Below, piece by piece: positions 21,469 to 31,813 of a stretch of DNA of 64,000 nt. The stretch lies in the NCBI GenBank assembly GCA_907165135.1, contig OU015570.1, positions 1,116,001-1,180,000 of the forward strand, read 5' to 3'. Under the pieces are notes generated by a model. That model had not been told where the DNA came from, did no database searches, and saw nothing but the letters and a program-made list of their open reading frames with translations. The position numbers and the translations under genes were made by a program. The DNA comes from Oikopleura dioica. Lineage: Eukaryota; Chordata; Appendicularia; Copelata; Oikopleuridae. Position 1 is the stretch's first letter. Each line of letters starts with the position of its first letter.

Positions 21469-22086
21469 GGGAGATTGGACATTTCCCTTGCACAAGCTTT
21501 GAGCCAGGATACCACACCGCGCTACTAGCCTAGATATGGGGGCGCAACGGAGCCCGGGCGCTGATATGAAAAGCGTCAGCAAGGAGATGGAAGAGAAAGC
21601 TTATTTATATAAATTATATAAAGGTTAGGGTTAGGGGGCACTGGGCAAAATGACAGAACAAACTTACCCGAGGGGGATAGGCTCGGTAACCCTAAGTAAC
21701 CCTAGACTAGACCCCGGCATCTTAGGCCCGAAAGGGCGGAGCCCCGAGGTAAGGAGCACTAGAATTTGATAAATTTCTGACCAAACCAGTCAGAGTAAAA
21801 GAAGGCGCGTAAATAGAAGTGTGACCTGGTCAATTAGTGAGTTTCCTTCCCACTAAACCCCGGAGCAGGCAGAAAATAATATCAATATCATTAAGTCTTT
21901 TTATATATAAGAACAATTGTAAATTCTTCTGGTTCTGAATCTAAAAGCGATAAGCTTTCCTTTTCAATCTCCTCGCTGATGCTTTTCATATCAGCGCGCG
22001 GGCTCCGTTGCGCCCCCATAGCTAGGCTAGTAGCGCGGTGTGGCATCCTGGCTCAAAGCTTGTGCAAGGGAAATGTCCAACCATCC
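21469..22086. mobile_element. TTAGGG-core foldback element, member D (inverted core)
   Basis: Ends GGGAGATTGGACATTTCC (left) and, reverse-complemented, GGATGGTTGGACATTTCC (right). Arms of ~120 bp (21469-21600; 21960-22086) are near-identical inverted copies. Flanks AAACTTCT (21461-21468) and AAACATCT (22087-22094) are an 8-bp TSD with one mismatch. The core at 21626-21756 is the reverse complement of the cores at 42102, 48854 and 55308, with GGTTAGGGTTAGGG and TAACCCTAAGTAACCCTA. It lies inside a minus-strand retroelement coding region. Confidence 0.75.
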
Positions 22087-22616
22087 AAACATCTTCCTCT
22101 TTGTCATCATTGTAGAGAATTTGTATCTCATTTGTTTTTGATTTTTGAAAAAGATTCTGGCGCTTTTGAGATGGCGCTAGAATAACAGTATTTTCAAGAT
22201 CAGTCAGAGTAAAAGAAGGCGCGTAAATAGAAGTGTGACCTGGTCAATTAGTGAGTTTCCTTCCCACTAAACCCCCGGAGCAGGCAGAAAATAATATCAA
22301 TATCATTAAGTCTTTTTATATATAAGAACAATTGTAAATTCTTCTGGTTCTGAATCTAAAAGCGATAAGCTTTCCTTTTCAATCTCCTCGCTGATGCTTT
22401 TCATATCAGCGCGCGGGCTCCGTTGCGCCCCCATAGCTAGGCTAGTAGCGCGGTGTGGCATCCTGGCTCAAAGCTTGTGCAAGGGAAATGTCCAACCATC
22501 CAAACATCTTCCTCTTTGTCATCATTGTAGAGAATTTGTATCTCATTTGTTTTTGATTTTTGAAAAAGATTCTGGCGCTTTTGAGATGGCGCTAGAATAA
22601 CAGTATTTTCAAGATC
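21788..22616. repeat. 414-bp tandem duplication
   Basis: 21788-22201 and 22202-22616 are adjacent direct copies differing by one C in a C run (about 22270). The unit holds the right arm of the foldback element plus ~115 bp of the interrupted coding sequence. The duplication therefore happened after the insertion. A very recent event or an assembly duplicate. Confidence 0.9.
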
Positions 22617-23681
22617 ATAATTTTGCTTTTTATAAGCATTTTTTCTTTTGTGTCTTTTTTGATTTTGAGTAGGCTTTACTGAATGTAACCAACAAGCATT
22701 CATCCCTCATTTTTTTGATTTTGAGGCTTTACAGAAAAGGTGAATTTATATCTTCTCCCTTCTCCTCTTTTATTTTTGAGATTTTCTTGGTCGTAGTCTT
22801 TTTGACCAGGCGTTTGAATGATTAACATTTTCTATTTCATCTTGTGAAATTGACGGTGCATTTGTAGCTGGCTCAGATATTACTGTATTATCTTTTTTTT
22901 CAGTTTTCTCAGTCTTGCGGGATATTTGTGACTTTCTGTCTTGCAGTAATTTGATGTTTCTATCATCATTATTTTGTGGTGATTTCATTCCTTGCTCGTC
23001 TTTGATTGTTTTGAAATTTGTCGAATCGCCAATCATGTTTTTAAGGGTACTATCTTCGATTTCCAGAAGGTGTCTTTTCGAAAGATGTATAAGAATCGGT
23101 TATTAGAAATGGATTCTTCATTAAATTTTATGATTATACCTAATTGACAACTATTCAAAATTATCAATACATCTTGAGATATGGCCTCTAGAAGTTTTTC
23201 GAAAAAATTTTGAACTTCGATTTTTTCGATCAAGTGCTTGTTCGAAAGCTCAGAGCAAGAGCAGTATGTTGCTAGCTGTATCTATCGCGACATCAAGATA
23301 TTTTAGATTCTAGAGCCAAAAATGTGTCGCAAACTTTTAAAAAATGCTCAATTTTCGCGAAATCGGCGAGACACAATTTTCAAAAAATTATTTTTGGTAT
23401 TTTTAGTTTTTCAATGAAAATATCCTTCTGTAATTTTAAAGATTAATGTTCAAACTTTATGTAAAAAATAAAATAAAGCCAAGTTATCAGACTTGTTTTT
23501 GAGTCATTCAACCGTTTATATAGGCCATTTTGGCGAAGATGACCACTTCAAGCAAAAATTTAGCCGCTTTTCGGTTAAGCAATTGATAAACCCCTCTGTA
23601 ATAGTTAAGATCTAGGACAGATCTTATCAATGAGCCCATATGAACTCAGCAATCATTCACAAGTTCCGAGTTATTCAAAGC

Positions 23682-24180
23682 TCAAGTTGGGGAAATCGAA
23701 GATAGTACCCTTAAGGGACGTATAAGTGATATGTGCCTTCTGTATTCACGTTTTGTAAGATCACATTTGACAATGTACGAGTCTTTAGAAATTCTCTTGT
23801 GGACAAAATAAGGTCCAGTCCAATTGGTCCCGAGTTTCCCATCAGAAATATTCGGCTTCCAGACGAGTACTACTGTACCTATTTCTAGAACAGGGCAGTT
23901 GTTTTTGTCTCGTCGGTCATGTTTTTGGTATCGTTCCACTTGGAATCGTTGGATAGCAGGATATAATTCTGTGATGTTGGTGGTGCACAGATGTAGTTAT
24001 TGAGAGCTTTTATAAAAGGCTCTTTTGCACCATCTTCAGATTCTCCAATTTTGAATGGAACGTGAAAAGCTCGACCATAAAGGGCTTCATTGCTGGAAAG
24101 ACCATCTAGTGTTTCTTTCGGCAAATTGTTGATGTAATATTTGGCTTGTTCCCATTTTTGCGACCAGTTTCGTAAGTGCG
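23682..24180 (-). pseudogene. Ty3/gypsy integrase, C-terminal part
   Basis: 23885-24124 has the end of the integrase core (N-E-A-L-Y-G-R) and 23682-23939 the GPY/F-type C-terminal domain (W-T-G-P-Y-F-V ... H-I-S-L-I-R-P-L). The two pieces are in different frames and overlap. The zinc-binding HHCC and catalytic D,D-35-E parts are absent: the frame joins the RNase H segment directly near 24100, so an internal deletion removed about 1 kb. Not functional. Confidence 0.75.
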
Positions 24181-24383
24181 AATAACTCTTTTACACGCAT
24201 ACTTCTTTTTAAATCGGGTCCAGTTAGAGCTTTCGAGAAGTATCCAAGGGTGATGAGCTTGTCATCTTGGTACTGGTACAATGTCCCTCCAACACTTTGA
24301 CCAGAGCTGTCTGTTACGAGTAAGAGCTTCGAGCCAAGTTTGAAGTGGCCAAGTGTCGGTTTCTTAGTGAGCTCAGAGTTCAT
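24087..24383 (-). pseudogene. Ty3/gypsy RNase H domain, truncated
   Basis: Opens with L-L-V-T-D-S-S-G and continues with G-G-T-L-Y-Q ... G-Y-F-S-K-A-L-T and a K-E-L-F-A-L motif. This is the beta-strand/helix pattern of the retrotransposon RNase H (first catalytic Asp in T-D-S-S). The rest of the domain is deleted where it runs into integrase coding sequence. Follows the reverse transcriptase on the same strand. Confidence 0.75.
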
Positions 24384-24408
24384 TTTCGAAAACGCGTTCT
24401 GGTGTCGA

Positions 24409-26600
24409 TCAGTCCAGATGAACTCTTTTTTTAAGACTGGTGAGCTCGTATAAGGGCGCTAGAATTATTGACGCGTCCTTAACGTATTTTGCGTTAAAAG
24501 TGACCATTCCGAGATATCTCTTCAATTCTTTTCTTGATGTATGAACTGTGATTTTGTTGATTGCATCGATGTGTTTATCTGTCGGCTGGATTCCTGCTCT
24601 TGAGATTTTGTGACCAAGAAATTCTGTTTCGCGCATACAACGGATATATTTTGATGCGGACAATAAAAGTCCATGTTTTTGACATTGCTTCAGGATGAAT
24701 TCTAGGGTTTTCATGTGGCTTTGAAAATCACTGTCGATGCAGATGAGATCATCGAGATAGATAATTATTGAAGGGTGATTCATCAGCTTTGACATTATAC
24801 GCGAAAAAGCACTTGGCGCAATAGCGGTGCCATACAACATTCTGTTTGCTTGATAGTGCTTGTTTCCGAAGGAGAACGCCAGTTTGTGGAAGTCTTCTGC
24901 TGCACACTGAATTTGCCAGTAACCTCGGTGATAATCAAGAGAACTGATGTAGCAGGCATCGCCGGAAGTGAGTTTTTCGCCAATTCTGTTGAATACAGTA
25001 AGCATGTGGGGTAGTGGATATCTGTCCTTGATAAGCATTTTATTTAACCCTCTAGCAGTGTTGGAAAAAACCCGCCCGCGAACCCCGCGGGGGCGGCGGG
25101 CGGGGGCTGCGGGCGCCCGCGCCCCCCGTACCCGCAAAAAATTTCGGATCTGGCCCCCGCGCCCGCCCGCGACCGCAAAAAATTTCTGATTTGGCCCCCG
25201 CGCCCGCCCGCGACCGCAAAAAATTTCTGATTTGGCCCCCGCGCCCGCCCGCGCCCGTACAAATTTTTTTCAGCCGCCCGGGGCCCCCTTCCCTCGCCTT
25301 GAATTTAAATTGAGCTTGACGGCCAAATGGCCGATTCCCCCCTTTTTCTCCCTCCTTGGTTTTTGAATTCAAGGGATTCCCCTGTTTTTTCAACTCTTTA
25401 TCACAGGTCTCATGGCATGTTAACCTTACAACGACAAACCGGAATTTCACCCGCCGACGACAATTGTGGCATGTATGGCACATGGATTTTAATGCCATCG
25501 TTTGATCAATAGAATGCCCGAAACCAAAGCCTAACCCAAACCAAAACAGAGCCCGAAACCTAAACTCGAACATGAACCTAGTGTCCATCCCAGTCTAGTG
25601 ACCAAAATGGAAGAAATGGAAGAAAAGAGAAAAATGGGCGTTAAAAAGTTTTTGTGCCATATATTCCTAGCTTTCTGAGAATCATTTTGATGTATCACAC
25701 TATCCCTTAACAAACATCTTAACCCGAAATTTTTGCCCACGTAAAAATGGGTATAAATAGTACTAAGCGTGAAAATGGCGATTTTTTCCGCCTTCGGGCC
25801 GTCTCAGCCCTGTTCCATGATTTTTGAATTTAAGGGCTTGACGGCCCTTCGGGCCGTCTCAGCCCTGTTTCAAGATTTTTGAATTTAAGGGGCTTGACAA
25901 TGGCTGGGAACTCTAAGTTGATCAATCTCAGTTTTGTCCCCAACCCCACCCACACCCATCGTTTGAAAAATTCAAATTATCTTAGTTTATAACTCTATTA
26001 TGGTTTTTATCAAAAATTATTTTTTTTATTTGCTGATTTCTGAACCCGCGGGGCTTGCGGACGCGAGGGTTACGGGCGCCCTCCACCCCCCGGGCGCCCG
26101 CGGGCGCGAAAATCTGCGGGGCCCCCGCCCGCGCCCGCCCGGACCCGCACGAAATTTTTGAGTTGGCCCCCGCGCCCGCCCGGACCCGCAGGAAATTTTG
26201 GAATTGGCAACCGCGCCCGCCCGCACCCGCGGAAAATTTTGAAATCGGCCCCCGCGCCCGCCCGCGCCCGCGGGAAATGTTGCGGGTTTTCCAACACTGC
26301 CCTCTAGCGTCAAGGCTTATTCTTATGCTTGAATCTGGCTTCTTCAAAATAATCAGCGGTATGTTAAAGTCAGATTGTGTCTCTTCGATAATCCCCAATG
26401 ATTTCCAACTGTCAATTTCGTTTTCAACTTGGTCTCGGATGTGCACTAGAATCGGTCGTGTTGGTTTGTGGCTCGATTTTGATTCGTCGTGAGTTGGTAA
26501 AGCGAACCTGAATCCGTGAAGTTAACCAAGATCTTCACTTGACATTGAGAATGAGAGACGATACTTCTCCACAAGTTCAGTAAGAATCGCTTATTCGACG
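24409..26600 (-). pseudogene. Ty3/gypsy reverse transcriptase split by a hAT-like element
   Basis: 26308-26600 has the N-terminal finger (G-I-I-E-E-T-Q-S ... K-K-P-D-S-S-I-R). 24409-25047 has palm and thumb: L-D-Y-H-R-G-Y-W-Q-I, the catalytic Y-L-D-D-L, F-L-G-H and Y-L-G-M. 25056-26299 is a transposon insertion with TSD CCCTCTAG. If one TSD copy is ignored, the frame on either side is in register, so the RT was uninterrupted when hit. The part at 26500-26600 is out of frame. A minus-strand Ty3/gypsy polymerase. Confidence 0.85.
25056..26299. mobile_element. hAT-like non-autonomous element in RT, 1244 bp
   Basis: Ends CAGTGTTGGAAAAAACCCGC and (reverse complement) CAGTGTTGGAAAACCCGC. An exact 8-bp TSD CCCTCTAG occurs at 25048-25055 and 26300-26307. 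CAGTG ends with an 8-bp TSD mark hAT. Each arm carries 3-4 copies of a 41-bp GC-rich repeat (copies start near 25152, 25193 and 25234; inverted ones at 26130-26270). The interior contains a nested copy of the 56-bp satellite with its tail (25788-25970). No transposase. Confidence 0.85.
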
Positions 26601-27068
26601 TCAGTTGCGGCGCCAAAGCTTCCAATTTTCGGAGAAAAATTGACTTCATTAGCTAGAGACTCGCGTGTTTTTCGGAATATTTCAAGTGAAGCGGCTTCTG
26701 ATTCAGATTTGAGGTCCACTTCAATGATTGCTGAAATTTTGATAAGATTTGACGCGTTTTCTGGAGATACTGTATTGACTCTGTAATTTTCCAGCGTAAC
26801 GTAATTCTCTCCAGCATTAAAGGACAATTTTTTCAGGCAATCGAGCCCAAGTATAATCGGTACACTAAGGTCATTAACCACCAAAGGAGAGCGATTCAGG
26901 GTAAAATATCCATCCGGTGAATTGATTCGAAGTTCCACTTTAGAGCACATTGTTTTTCTGGATCTTAAGGGACTCCGCCGACCCAGCTTCACGCGCGCGG
27001 CTCGCTCTTCTTCACTCTCACTTTCAATGGGGACAATATTTTTCGATTTTCTTGAAATTTTAGGACCT
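26591..27068 (-). pseudogene. Retroelement protease, C-terminal part
   Basis: The frame, open up to about 27068, contains the second beta-sheet motif of retropepsins (P-I-I-L-G-L-D-C-L) followed by N-Y-V-T-L. An Arg/Ser/Glu-rich linker precedes it. The D-T-G active site would lie further upstream and is missing. It precedes the RT on the same strand, in normal Ty3/gypsy order. Confidence 0.6.
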
Positions 27069-27437
27069 AACTAAATCTTTTATTCTCTTTCACATCCACC
27101 TTTTAAAATTTTCATACGTTGTAGTTACGCTGAGTGGCGGCAAAAACTTGGACGCTCGATTTCAAGTGTACATAAGTACTCGAAATAATCGGATTGAGAC
27201 TTTGATACTCGACTCATTGGAAAGCCCGTAGTCTCTTCTATAAAGGCTACGCTGTGAGATTATTTGAAAATAAATAAAATTAATATCATTGAGCGATAAA
27301 ATAAAGGGACACAGCGGAGGCCGCGCGCTAACAATGTAAAAGGGCGGATTTCACGCCGAGCAATCCAGGTGACCCGCATTAATCCCTCGATAATCAGATA
27401 AGAAAACAATTCTTGGAAATCTAACAGCCTCCGAAAT

Positions 27438-27956
27438 TTCTACTATGAAGTAGAGGAACTTGTCCGAACAACCTTAACTACTGGAAGTGAACCAGTTCCG
27501 GACGAGATCGTCAAGCAAATTGCCTTAGAGGAATTCCTAAGCAAATTGCCAAAGAAAATCCAGAATCATGATATGCTTAATGAGTTTCGTAAAAAGGTTG
27601 ACAGTAAAAAACGCAAGTATGACGATGTCATTGAAAAATGCATCGAGTTATTCCACAAATACAAAAATGGTGAAATGGAAGTCAATACCATTCGCAATGA
27701 CAAACAAAACTCCGGAAAATTCAAGTCTTACAACAACCGTAAGCCTGGCAATAAACAAGGCGGAAAGGTAATTTGCCATTATTGCCAGAAGCCGGGTCAT
27801 AGGAAACCGGATTGTTGAAAATTAAAGTACGACATGTCACAGAAGAAAGATGGCGAAAAACAGAAAATTATCTGTAATTTTTGCCATAAACCCGGCCACA
27901 AAGCGAATGTTTGTCGAGCGAAACTTGCGGGCGACACTGGGAAATTGATCGGGTAG
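27438..27956 (+). pseudogene. Retroelement gag/nucleocapsid with zinc knuckles
   Basis: From about 27438 the frame shows a helical capsid-like stretch (E-E-F-L-S-K-L-P-K-K-I). A basic linker follows, then C-H-Y-C-Q-K-P-G-H-R-K-P-D-C (C-x2-C-x4-H-x4-C) and a stop at 27818. A second CCHC knuckle, C-N-F-C-H-K-P-G-H-K-A-N-V-C, follows in the frame starting at 27834. It is on the opposite strand to the neighbouring pol remnants, so it comes from another element. Confidence 0.7.
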
Positions 27957-28405
27957 GTAACACTTCGAGCAAGTCAAAGTGATTGTTGTTGCAGAGGTGG
28001 TGTTTCGATGGACGAGTTTGTATCTCTTTTTTCTGTCGCCGTGCTCGAACCACCATGCGACTCCATCTTTTCTGTCGGATGTTGTGATCTCGATGAGAAA
28101 TCCTTTTTCTTCGCTTCCTCTCTTGTCGTCTGTGTCAAGTTTTTTTATTTCTTTCAAAAAATCCATTTTTTGATTTTTAAGGAATGAGCAAAATGAAGAA
28201 AAAGATTCCCCTTATATGAGGAAATTTTGGTGAATCGGCATTCTATTTTAAGAACTGAATCCTCCGGTATCGAACTAGAAAGGCGGCAAAAAAAGGTGAC
28301 AAGTCTCACGCTCCATCCGAAAGAGCTATCAATTCGATTGAACTCGCTTCTCCATCGCCAATTCATTATAAAGATCGCTGGGACTTTCGTAATGTCCCCC
28401 ATCAT
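27957..28405 (-). CDS. Unrecognised minus-strand frames, Trp/Cys-containing
   Basis: The frame from 28166 down has an acidic/basic start, then a W-W-F ... C-S-K-C pattern faintly like FLYWCH-type zinc-binding domains. 28154-28405 is a second frame beyond it. The lower part overlaps the gag knuckles of the other strand, so it is unlikely to be wholly coding. Low certainty. Confidence 0.2.
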
Positions 28406-28445
28406 ATCAGCAGAAAATTATCAAAACTAATTGCCCCTTACCACT

Positions 28446-28556
28446 TGGGTTAGGTTCCTTGGGTTAGTTTCTACCTTGGGTTAGTTTCTACCTTGAGTTA
28501 GTTTCTACCTTGGGATAGTTTTTACCTTGGGTTAATTTCTACCTCGGCTTAGTTTC
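28446..28556. repeat. 17-bp minisatellite
   Basis: About six tandem copies of TTGGGTTAGTTTCTACC. It is preceded at 28428 by TTGCCCCTTACCAC, the same start as the TTAGGG-type core at 42101, so this may be a derivative of that core. Confidence 0.75.
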
Positions 28557-28599
28557 GAAAGGTTTCAGGGTTAACAAGACCTCCGGGAAAGTCCTCAGG

Positions 28600-28738
28600 G
28601 AAGTCTCGTCCCTCGTGGAAGTCTCGTCCCTCGTGGAAGTCTAGTCCCTCGTTGAAGTCTCGTCCCTCAGGGCAGTCTCGTCCCTCAGGGCAGTCTCGTC
28701 CCGCAGGGCAGTCGCGTCCCTCAGGGAAGTCTCGGCCA
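28600..28738. repeat. 18-bp minisatellite
   Basis: About eight tandem copies of GAAGTCTCGTCCCTCGTG or variants with CAGGGCA. It adjoins the 17-bp array and the 16-bp array downstream; all three lie within 700 bp. Confidence 0.75.
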
Positions 28739-28805
28739 TTCGGACGATAGGCGGCCGGTCTTTAATTCGACCTGGACGCGAAGAGTACTCGAACCTTGGG
28801 TAATT

Positions 28806-29112
28806 CCTCGGGTAATTCCTTCTGCCTTTGGAAGTTTTTGCCCTCGGAAGTTTCTGCCTTTGGAAGTTTTTGCCCTCGGAAGTTTATGCCTTTGGAAGAT
28901 TCTGCCTTGGGAAGTTTCTGCCCTCGGAAGTTTCTGCCTTGGGGAGTTTCTGCCCTCGGAAGTTTCTGCCTCTGGAAGTTTCTGCCCTCGAGAATTTCTG
29001 CCTTTGGAGGTTTCTGCCCTCGGAAGTTTCTGCCTTTGGAAGTTTCTGCCCTCGGAAGTTTCTGCCCGGAAGTTTCTGCCTTGGGAAGGTTCTGCTTCGG
29101 GAGATTTCTGCC
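28806..29112. repeat. 16-bp minisatellite open in several frames
   Basis: About nineteen copies of GAAGTTTCTGCC(C/T)T(C/T)G. Because 16 is not a multiple of 3, three units give a 48-bp period. The array therefore reads as the same 16-residue repeat in all three plus frames and also on the minus strand. Long frames here are by-products of the repeat rather than genes. Possibly the LTR or leader of the element that follows. Confidence 0.8.
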
Positions 29113-29597
29113 CTGGGTTTATTCCTACCCTGAAAGTCTTCAAGTTAGCATTTTCGCGTCTGCTGTACGTGGAAGTTGTCAACCACGCGTTTTCGCGTTT
29201 GGGAGGTTGAGGACCTCGGCCATGGTAACTCCGCTAACGACGTCAAAATCTGTAGGGAGGTTCCGGACCTCGCTCTTATCGCCCGTCCGGCTCCGGTAAA
29301 AGCCCTAACAACCACAAAAGTCTAAGGGAGGTTTTCAACCGCGGCCCTTATCGGCTCTTTCACTTTTACTCTTCCCTGGCTGGCAAGAGAAGGCCCTTGT
29401 AAATAGTTTTTTTACGACCTTTTTTGAATAAGCAGATTGTTTGATAAAACCACAGTGAGACAAATATAGGGAATGTTCTATCATTAGGGCTAGAATCGGA
29501 AGCTTAAAAGTGGGGCCGCAACGCCGTAAACACAACATTATCGTCGTAAATCTGTAAGGCGGAGCACGCTGAAGTCGGTCAAAATATCATAGATGTC

Positions 29598-30050
29598 TTG
29601 CAGAGCAGCTGGTACCGGAGAGATGCCATAAATTCCAAAATTGCGAAATGCGCACCACGAGGGGGCCAGAGCTCGACTAAGGAAGACCGGAAAGAAAAGA
29701 ATCGAGACCAGATCATTCGCACACTTCGAGAAAAGCAAGACAACCAGAGTTCGATTAATCATCAGCTCTTCAAAACTGAGAGAATTCGCCACGGCGCCCA
29801 TTATGCCAGACACAGTTGCCAATCTCGGTACAAAGGTAGTTATACTTGCAAATTTAAAAGTAAACGGGAAAACAGTAGTTAAAAAGAGGGAATAACAAGA
29901 AAAATTAAGTACCACTTGACCGAAGAAAACATCAGCAATTTCTACGAAATCATCAGCCTAGCAATTCCATCTATCAATCCGCCAGAACACGTTCTTAGGC
30001 TCATTAGGAACCTCAAGGAACGAAAAGAATACCTCCGGAGATTGACATAA
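29598..30050 (+). CDS. Unrecognised basic coding segments
   Basis: Two overlapping frames at 29598-29895 are rich in Lys/Arg/Gln. Another at about 29900-30050 reads as a helical segment ending K-E-R-K-E-Y-L-R-R-L-T-stop. They precede the 197-aa ORF on the same strand and may be parts of one frameshifted gene. Confidence 0.25.
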
Positions 30051-30062
30051 AGGAAGAACGCC

Positions 30063-30656
30063 ATGCTCTTCGGCGACGTGCTGGCTCTCGCAACGAAAGT
30101 AGACCTGGACTCGCCCCTTCACGACATCACGTTCCTAGACAACCCAAAAACGGCATTTGCCGTGATCGCCGAGATAGCTCGCCTCAGGGATCTTCACGAG
30201 AACACGCTCGGGTGGCCAAGTGCTCACGACAGCTTCGAGATCAAATTCGCACTACGAGACTTCACGGCCGCGGAACGAATTTCCGGTTGTCTGACATCGG
30301 CCATCTGGGCAGACAAAGAAGATAACCCCGGGAGTGTAGATTACACTCCGATCGTGAATTGGGTGCTCAAGCAGAAGAACAGGCAACACTCAACGGCAAC
30401 AATCAGACAAACAAGGGGATGCCTCGACGACGCCGCCAACATTCTTCTTGGTGTCACAACAGACGACGACTGCATCCTCAGCCTCCGCGTGCACCGAAGA
30501 CTCACTGTTGATGAACACTTCCGCATAACCGAAATAGTGAACTCGTCCCTCAACGACGCAACATGGACCGTGACTCGACGAAGTGGATGGATGCGAATCG
30601 CAAGCGAGGCCATTCTTCACCGACTCTTGAGCGGAGAAGTCCAGCTGATCGAATAA
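30063..30656 (+). CDS. Unrecognised 197-aa protein, small-ORF cluster gene 1
   Basis: Complete frame from ATG to TAA with GC-richer codons than its surroundings and no low complexity. The first ~70 residues look alpha-helical (L-F-G-D-V-L-A-L-A-T). The middle has charged loops and the end an amphipathic helix (A-S-E-A-I-L-H-R-L-L). No motif recognised. Its stop TAA overlaps the ATG of the next short frame (TAATG at 30654-30658). It lies between minisatellites and a retroelement integrase remnant. Confidence 0.5.
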   Translation: MLFGDVLALATKVDLDSPLHDITFLDNPKTAFAVIAEIARLRDLHENTLGWPSAHDSFEIKFALRDFTAAERISGCLTSAIWADKEDNPGSVDYTPIVNWVLKQKNRQHSTATIRQTRGCLDDAANILLGVTTDDDCILSLRVHRRLTVDEHFRITEIVNSSLNDATWTVTRRSGWMRIASEAILHRLLSGEVQLIE

Positions 30657-30787
30657 TGCCAACAACACGTAGAAGCCAATTCAAAGAAGAAATTCCACTC
30701 AAACGTCCTTGCTGCTTATTGCCATTGTTTTCGATTTTCCTTCTATCACAAATCTTAACTCAACTCGGACCCGTTTATTTTCCCTAA
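30656..30787 (+). CDS. Short ORF with signal-like hydrophobic segment
   Basis: 43 codons; basic N-terminus (R-R-S-Q-F-K) followed by a hydrophobic stretch C-C-L-L-P-L-F-S-I-F-L-L, like a signal anchor. Starts in the stop codon of the 197-aa frame. Could be the signal peptide of a lost envelope or accessory protein. Confidence 0.35.
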   Translation: MPTTRRSQFKEEIPLKRPCCLLPLFSIFLLSQILTQLGPVYFP

Positions 30788-30937
30788 AAATTGCATCACT
30801 TAAACATAAATCCTCTTCCATCACCAAATTACCAGCGTTTTATCAAATCAACATGCTTTTGATCTGATTCCTTTCCGGAAATAAGAATATCAAACGAAAT
30901 AAACTGCGAAAGGTTACTAACGGTCAATCCTTTAGAA

Positions 30938-31321
30938 AAATGATCATGGTCATGAATGTGATGCAGACGCTTTACGAACTAGCGATGATCGAATCCCAGA
31001 GCCCCGATGGAATTTTCCTGGACTTCACACCGACCGAGTTTTTTCTTCGACCCCGGGGGAGTTCTAAGGTAGGAGAGGGGAAAAAAGAAGAGTATACGGA
31101 TTAACGACTCGTTAAAGATGGGCCAGAGAATGCGAATCATCACAATTCTACTTGGACTCGCGCAGAATGAAAAGCCATACAAAAGATGCCAGATTGCTTA
31201 CTGGAGCCTTTGGAGAGAACTCATGCGAATGGATTTAAAGATCGTGGAAACAATGAGCGCGGAAGCCGTTGGAATTTACCTGGAAATAGTCACTCTTGAA
31301 GCAAGAAAGAATTTTAGCTGA
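30938..31321 (+). CDS. Small-ORF cluster gene 2, two exons with 49-bp intron
   Basis: Exon 30938-31068 and exon 31118-31321 join in phase 0 across a GT...AG interval of 49 bp (31069-31117, GTAGGAG ... TTAAAG). Together they encode ~111 aa, helical, ending L-E-A-R-K-N-F-S. Intron size matches the other short introns in this window. No family recognised. The alternative is two separate frames. Confidence 0.4.
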
Positions 31322-31396
31322 AAGTAAAGGAATGAGCTGTAAATAAAAAAGCAAAAGGGAGAATGAACCCTCGAGATTATAAAACCTCTATTCAGC

Positions 31397-31813
31397 ATGA
31401 CGCATGACGAACTTTTAAAAATATACACGATTCTTAACTTAGACTCAGCAAGGCGTAGATGTCGAGAGAATGGTATTCTCGGGAACGGTTTGATAACTCC
31501 AGGAATTCTCGATCAATTAGCAGAAATGGAGTCGGCAATAAGAACGCCTTGCCTAGTTAGTCTGGCATCCGAATTCTTCGAGCATAAATCACACGCAAAT
31601 AGAAACATGGACCCGAGAGAAGCTACGCTCATACTCGCCCGCTTGGCCGGGGAGATTCTGGACCTCGTCTTTGAGAACAAAGAAGACAGCCGGCAACTAA
31701 GAGTCGCATCTACAATACTTAAGAGTAGTCTTCTTCTTGAGGAATACGAAGATAGTGATAGAACAATAAGATCTGCCATTCTCGAGATGAACCTCAACTT
31801 CTTGATTGAATAG
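31397..31813 (+). CDS. Unrecognised 138-aa helical protein, small-ORF cluster gene 3
   Basis: Complete frame, mostly alpha-helical by composition (Leu, Glu, Ala, Arg). The segment A-T-L-I-L-A-R-L-A-G-E-I-L-D-L is an amphipathic helix. Weak resemblance by eye to the C-terminal helix of the 197-aa protein (both end in a short hydrophobic-acidic tail, L-I-E). It may be a paralogue within one cluster. No known domain. Confidence 0.45.
   Translation: MTHDELLKIYTILNLDSARRRCRENGILGNGLITPGILDQLAEMESAIRTPCLVSLASEFFEHKSHANRNMDPREATLILARLAGEILDLVFENKEDSRQLRVASTILKSSLLLEEYEDSDRTIRSAILEMNLNFLIE

Larger units (their letters stand above)
20850..23240 (-). pseudogene. 3' part of a decayed retroelement (pol tail / third ORF), interrupted
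   Basis: Minus-strand pieces follow the integrase end of the element at 23682-27068. These are a charged Lys-rich segment (22770-23036, ending R-L-R-P-R-K-S-Q-K), another at 22437-22703, then 21361-21460, 21164-21382 (with a hydrophobic stretch) and 20850-21044. The pieces at about 22100-22200 and 21460 are separated by the foldback element at 21469-22086. Order and strand suggest the end of pol and an env-like or accessory ORF. Too damaged to name. Confidence 0.35.

Noticed and set aside
21979-22600. Two identical 68-aa proteins
   Set aside because: Both are frames across the duplicated foldback arm; the same arm inverted at 21469 gives a similar frame on the other strand.
25044-25588. Gly/Arg/Ala-rich open frames near 25044-25588 and 26026-26492
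   Set aside because: They lie in the GC-rich 41-bp arm repeats of the hAT-like element and read through on both strands; no protein domain.
28721-29182. 153-codon minus-strand frame and three plus-strand frames
   Set aside because: All are translations of the same 16-bp minisatellite.
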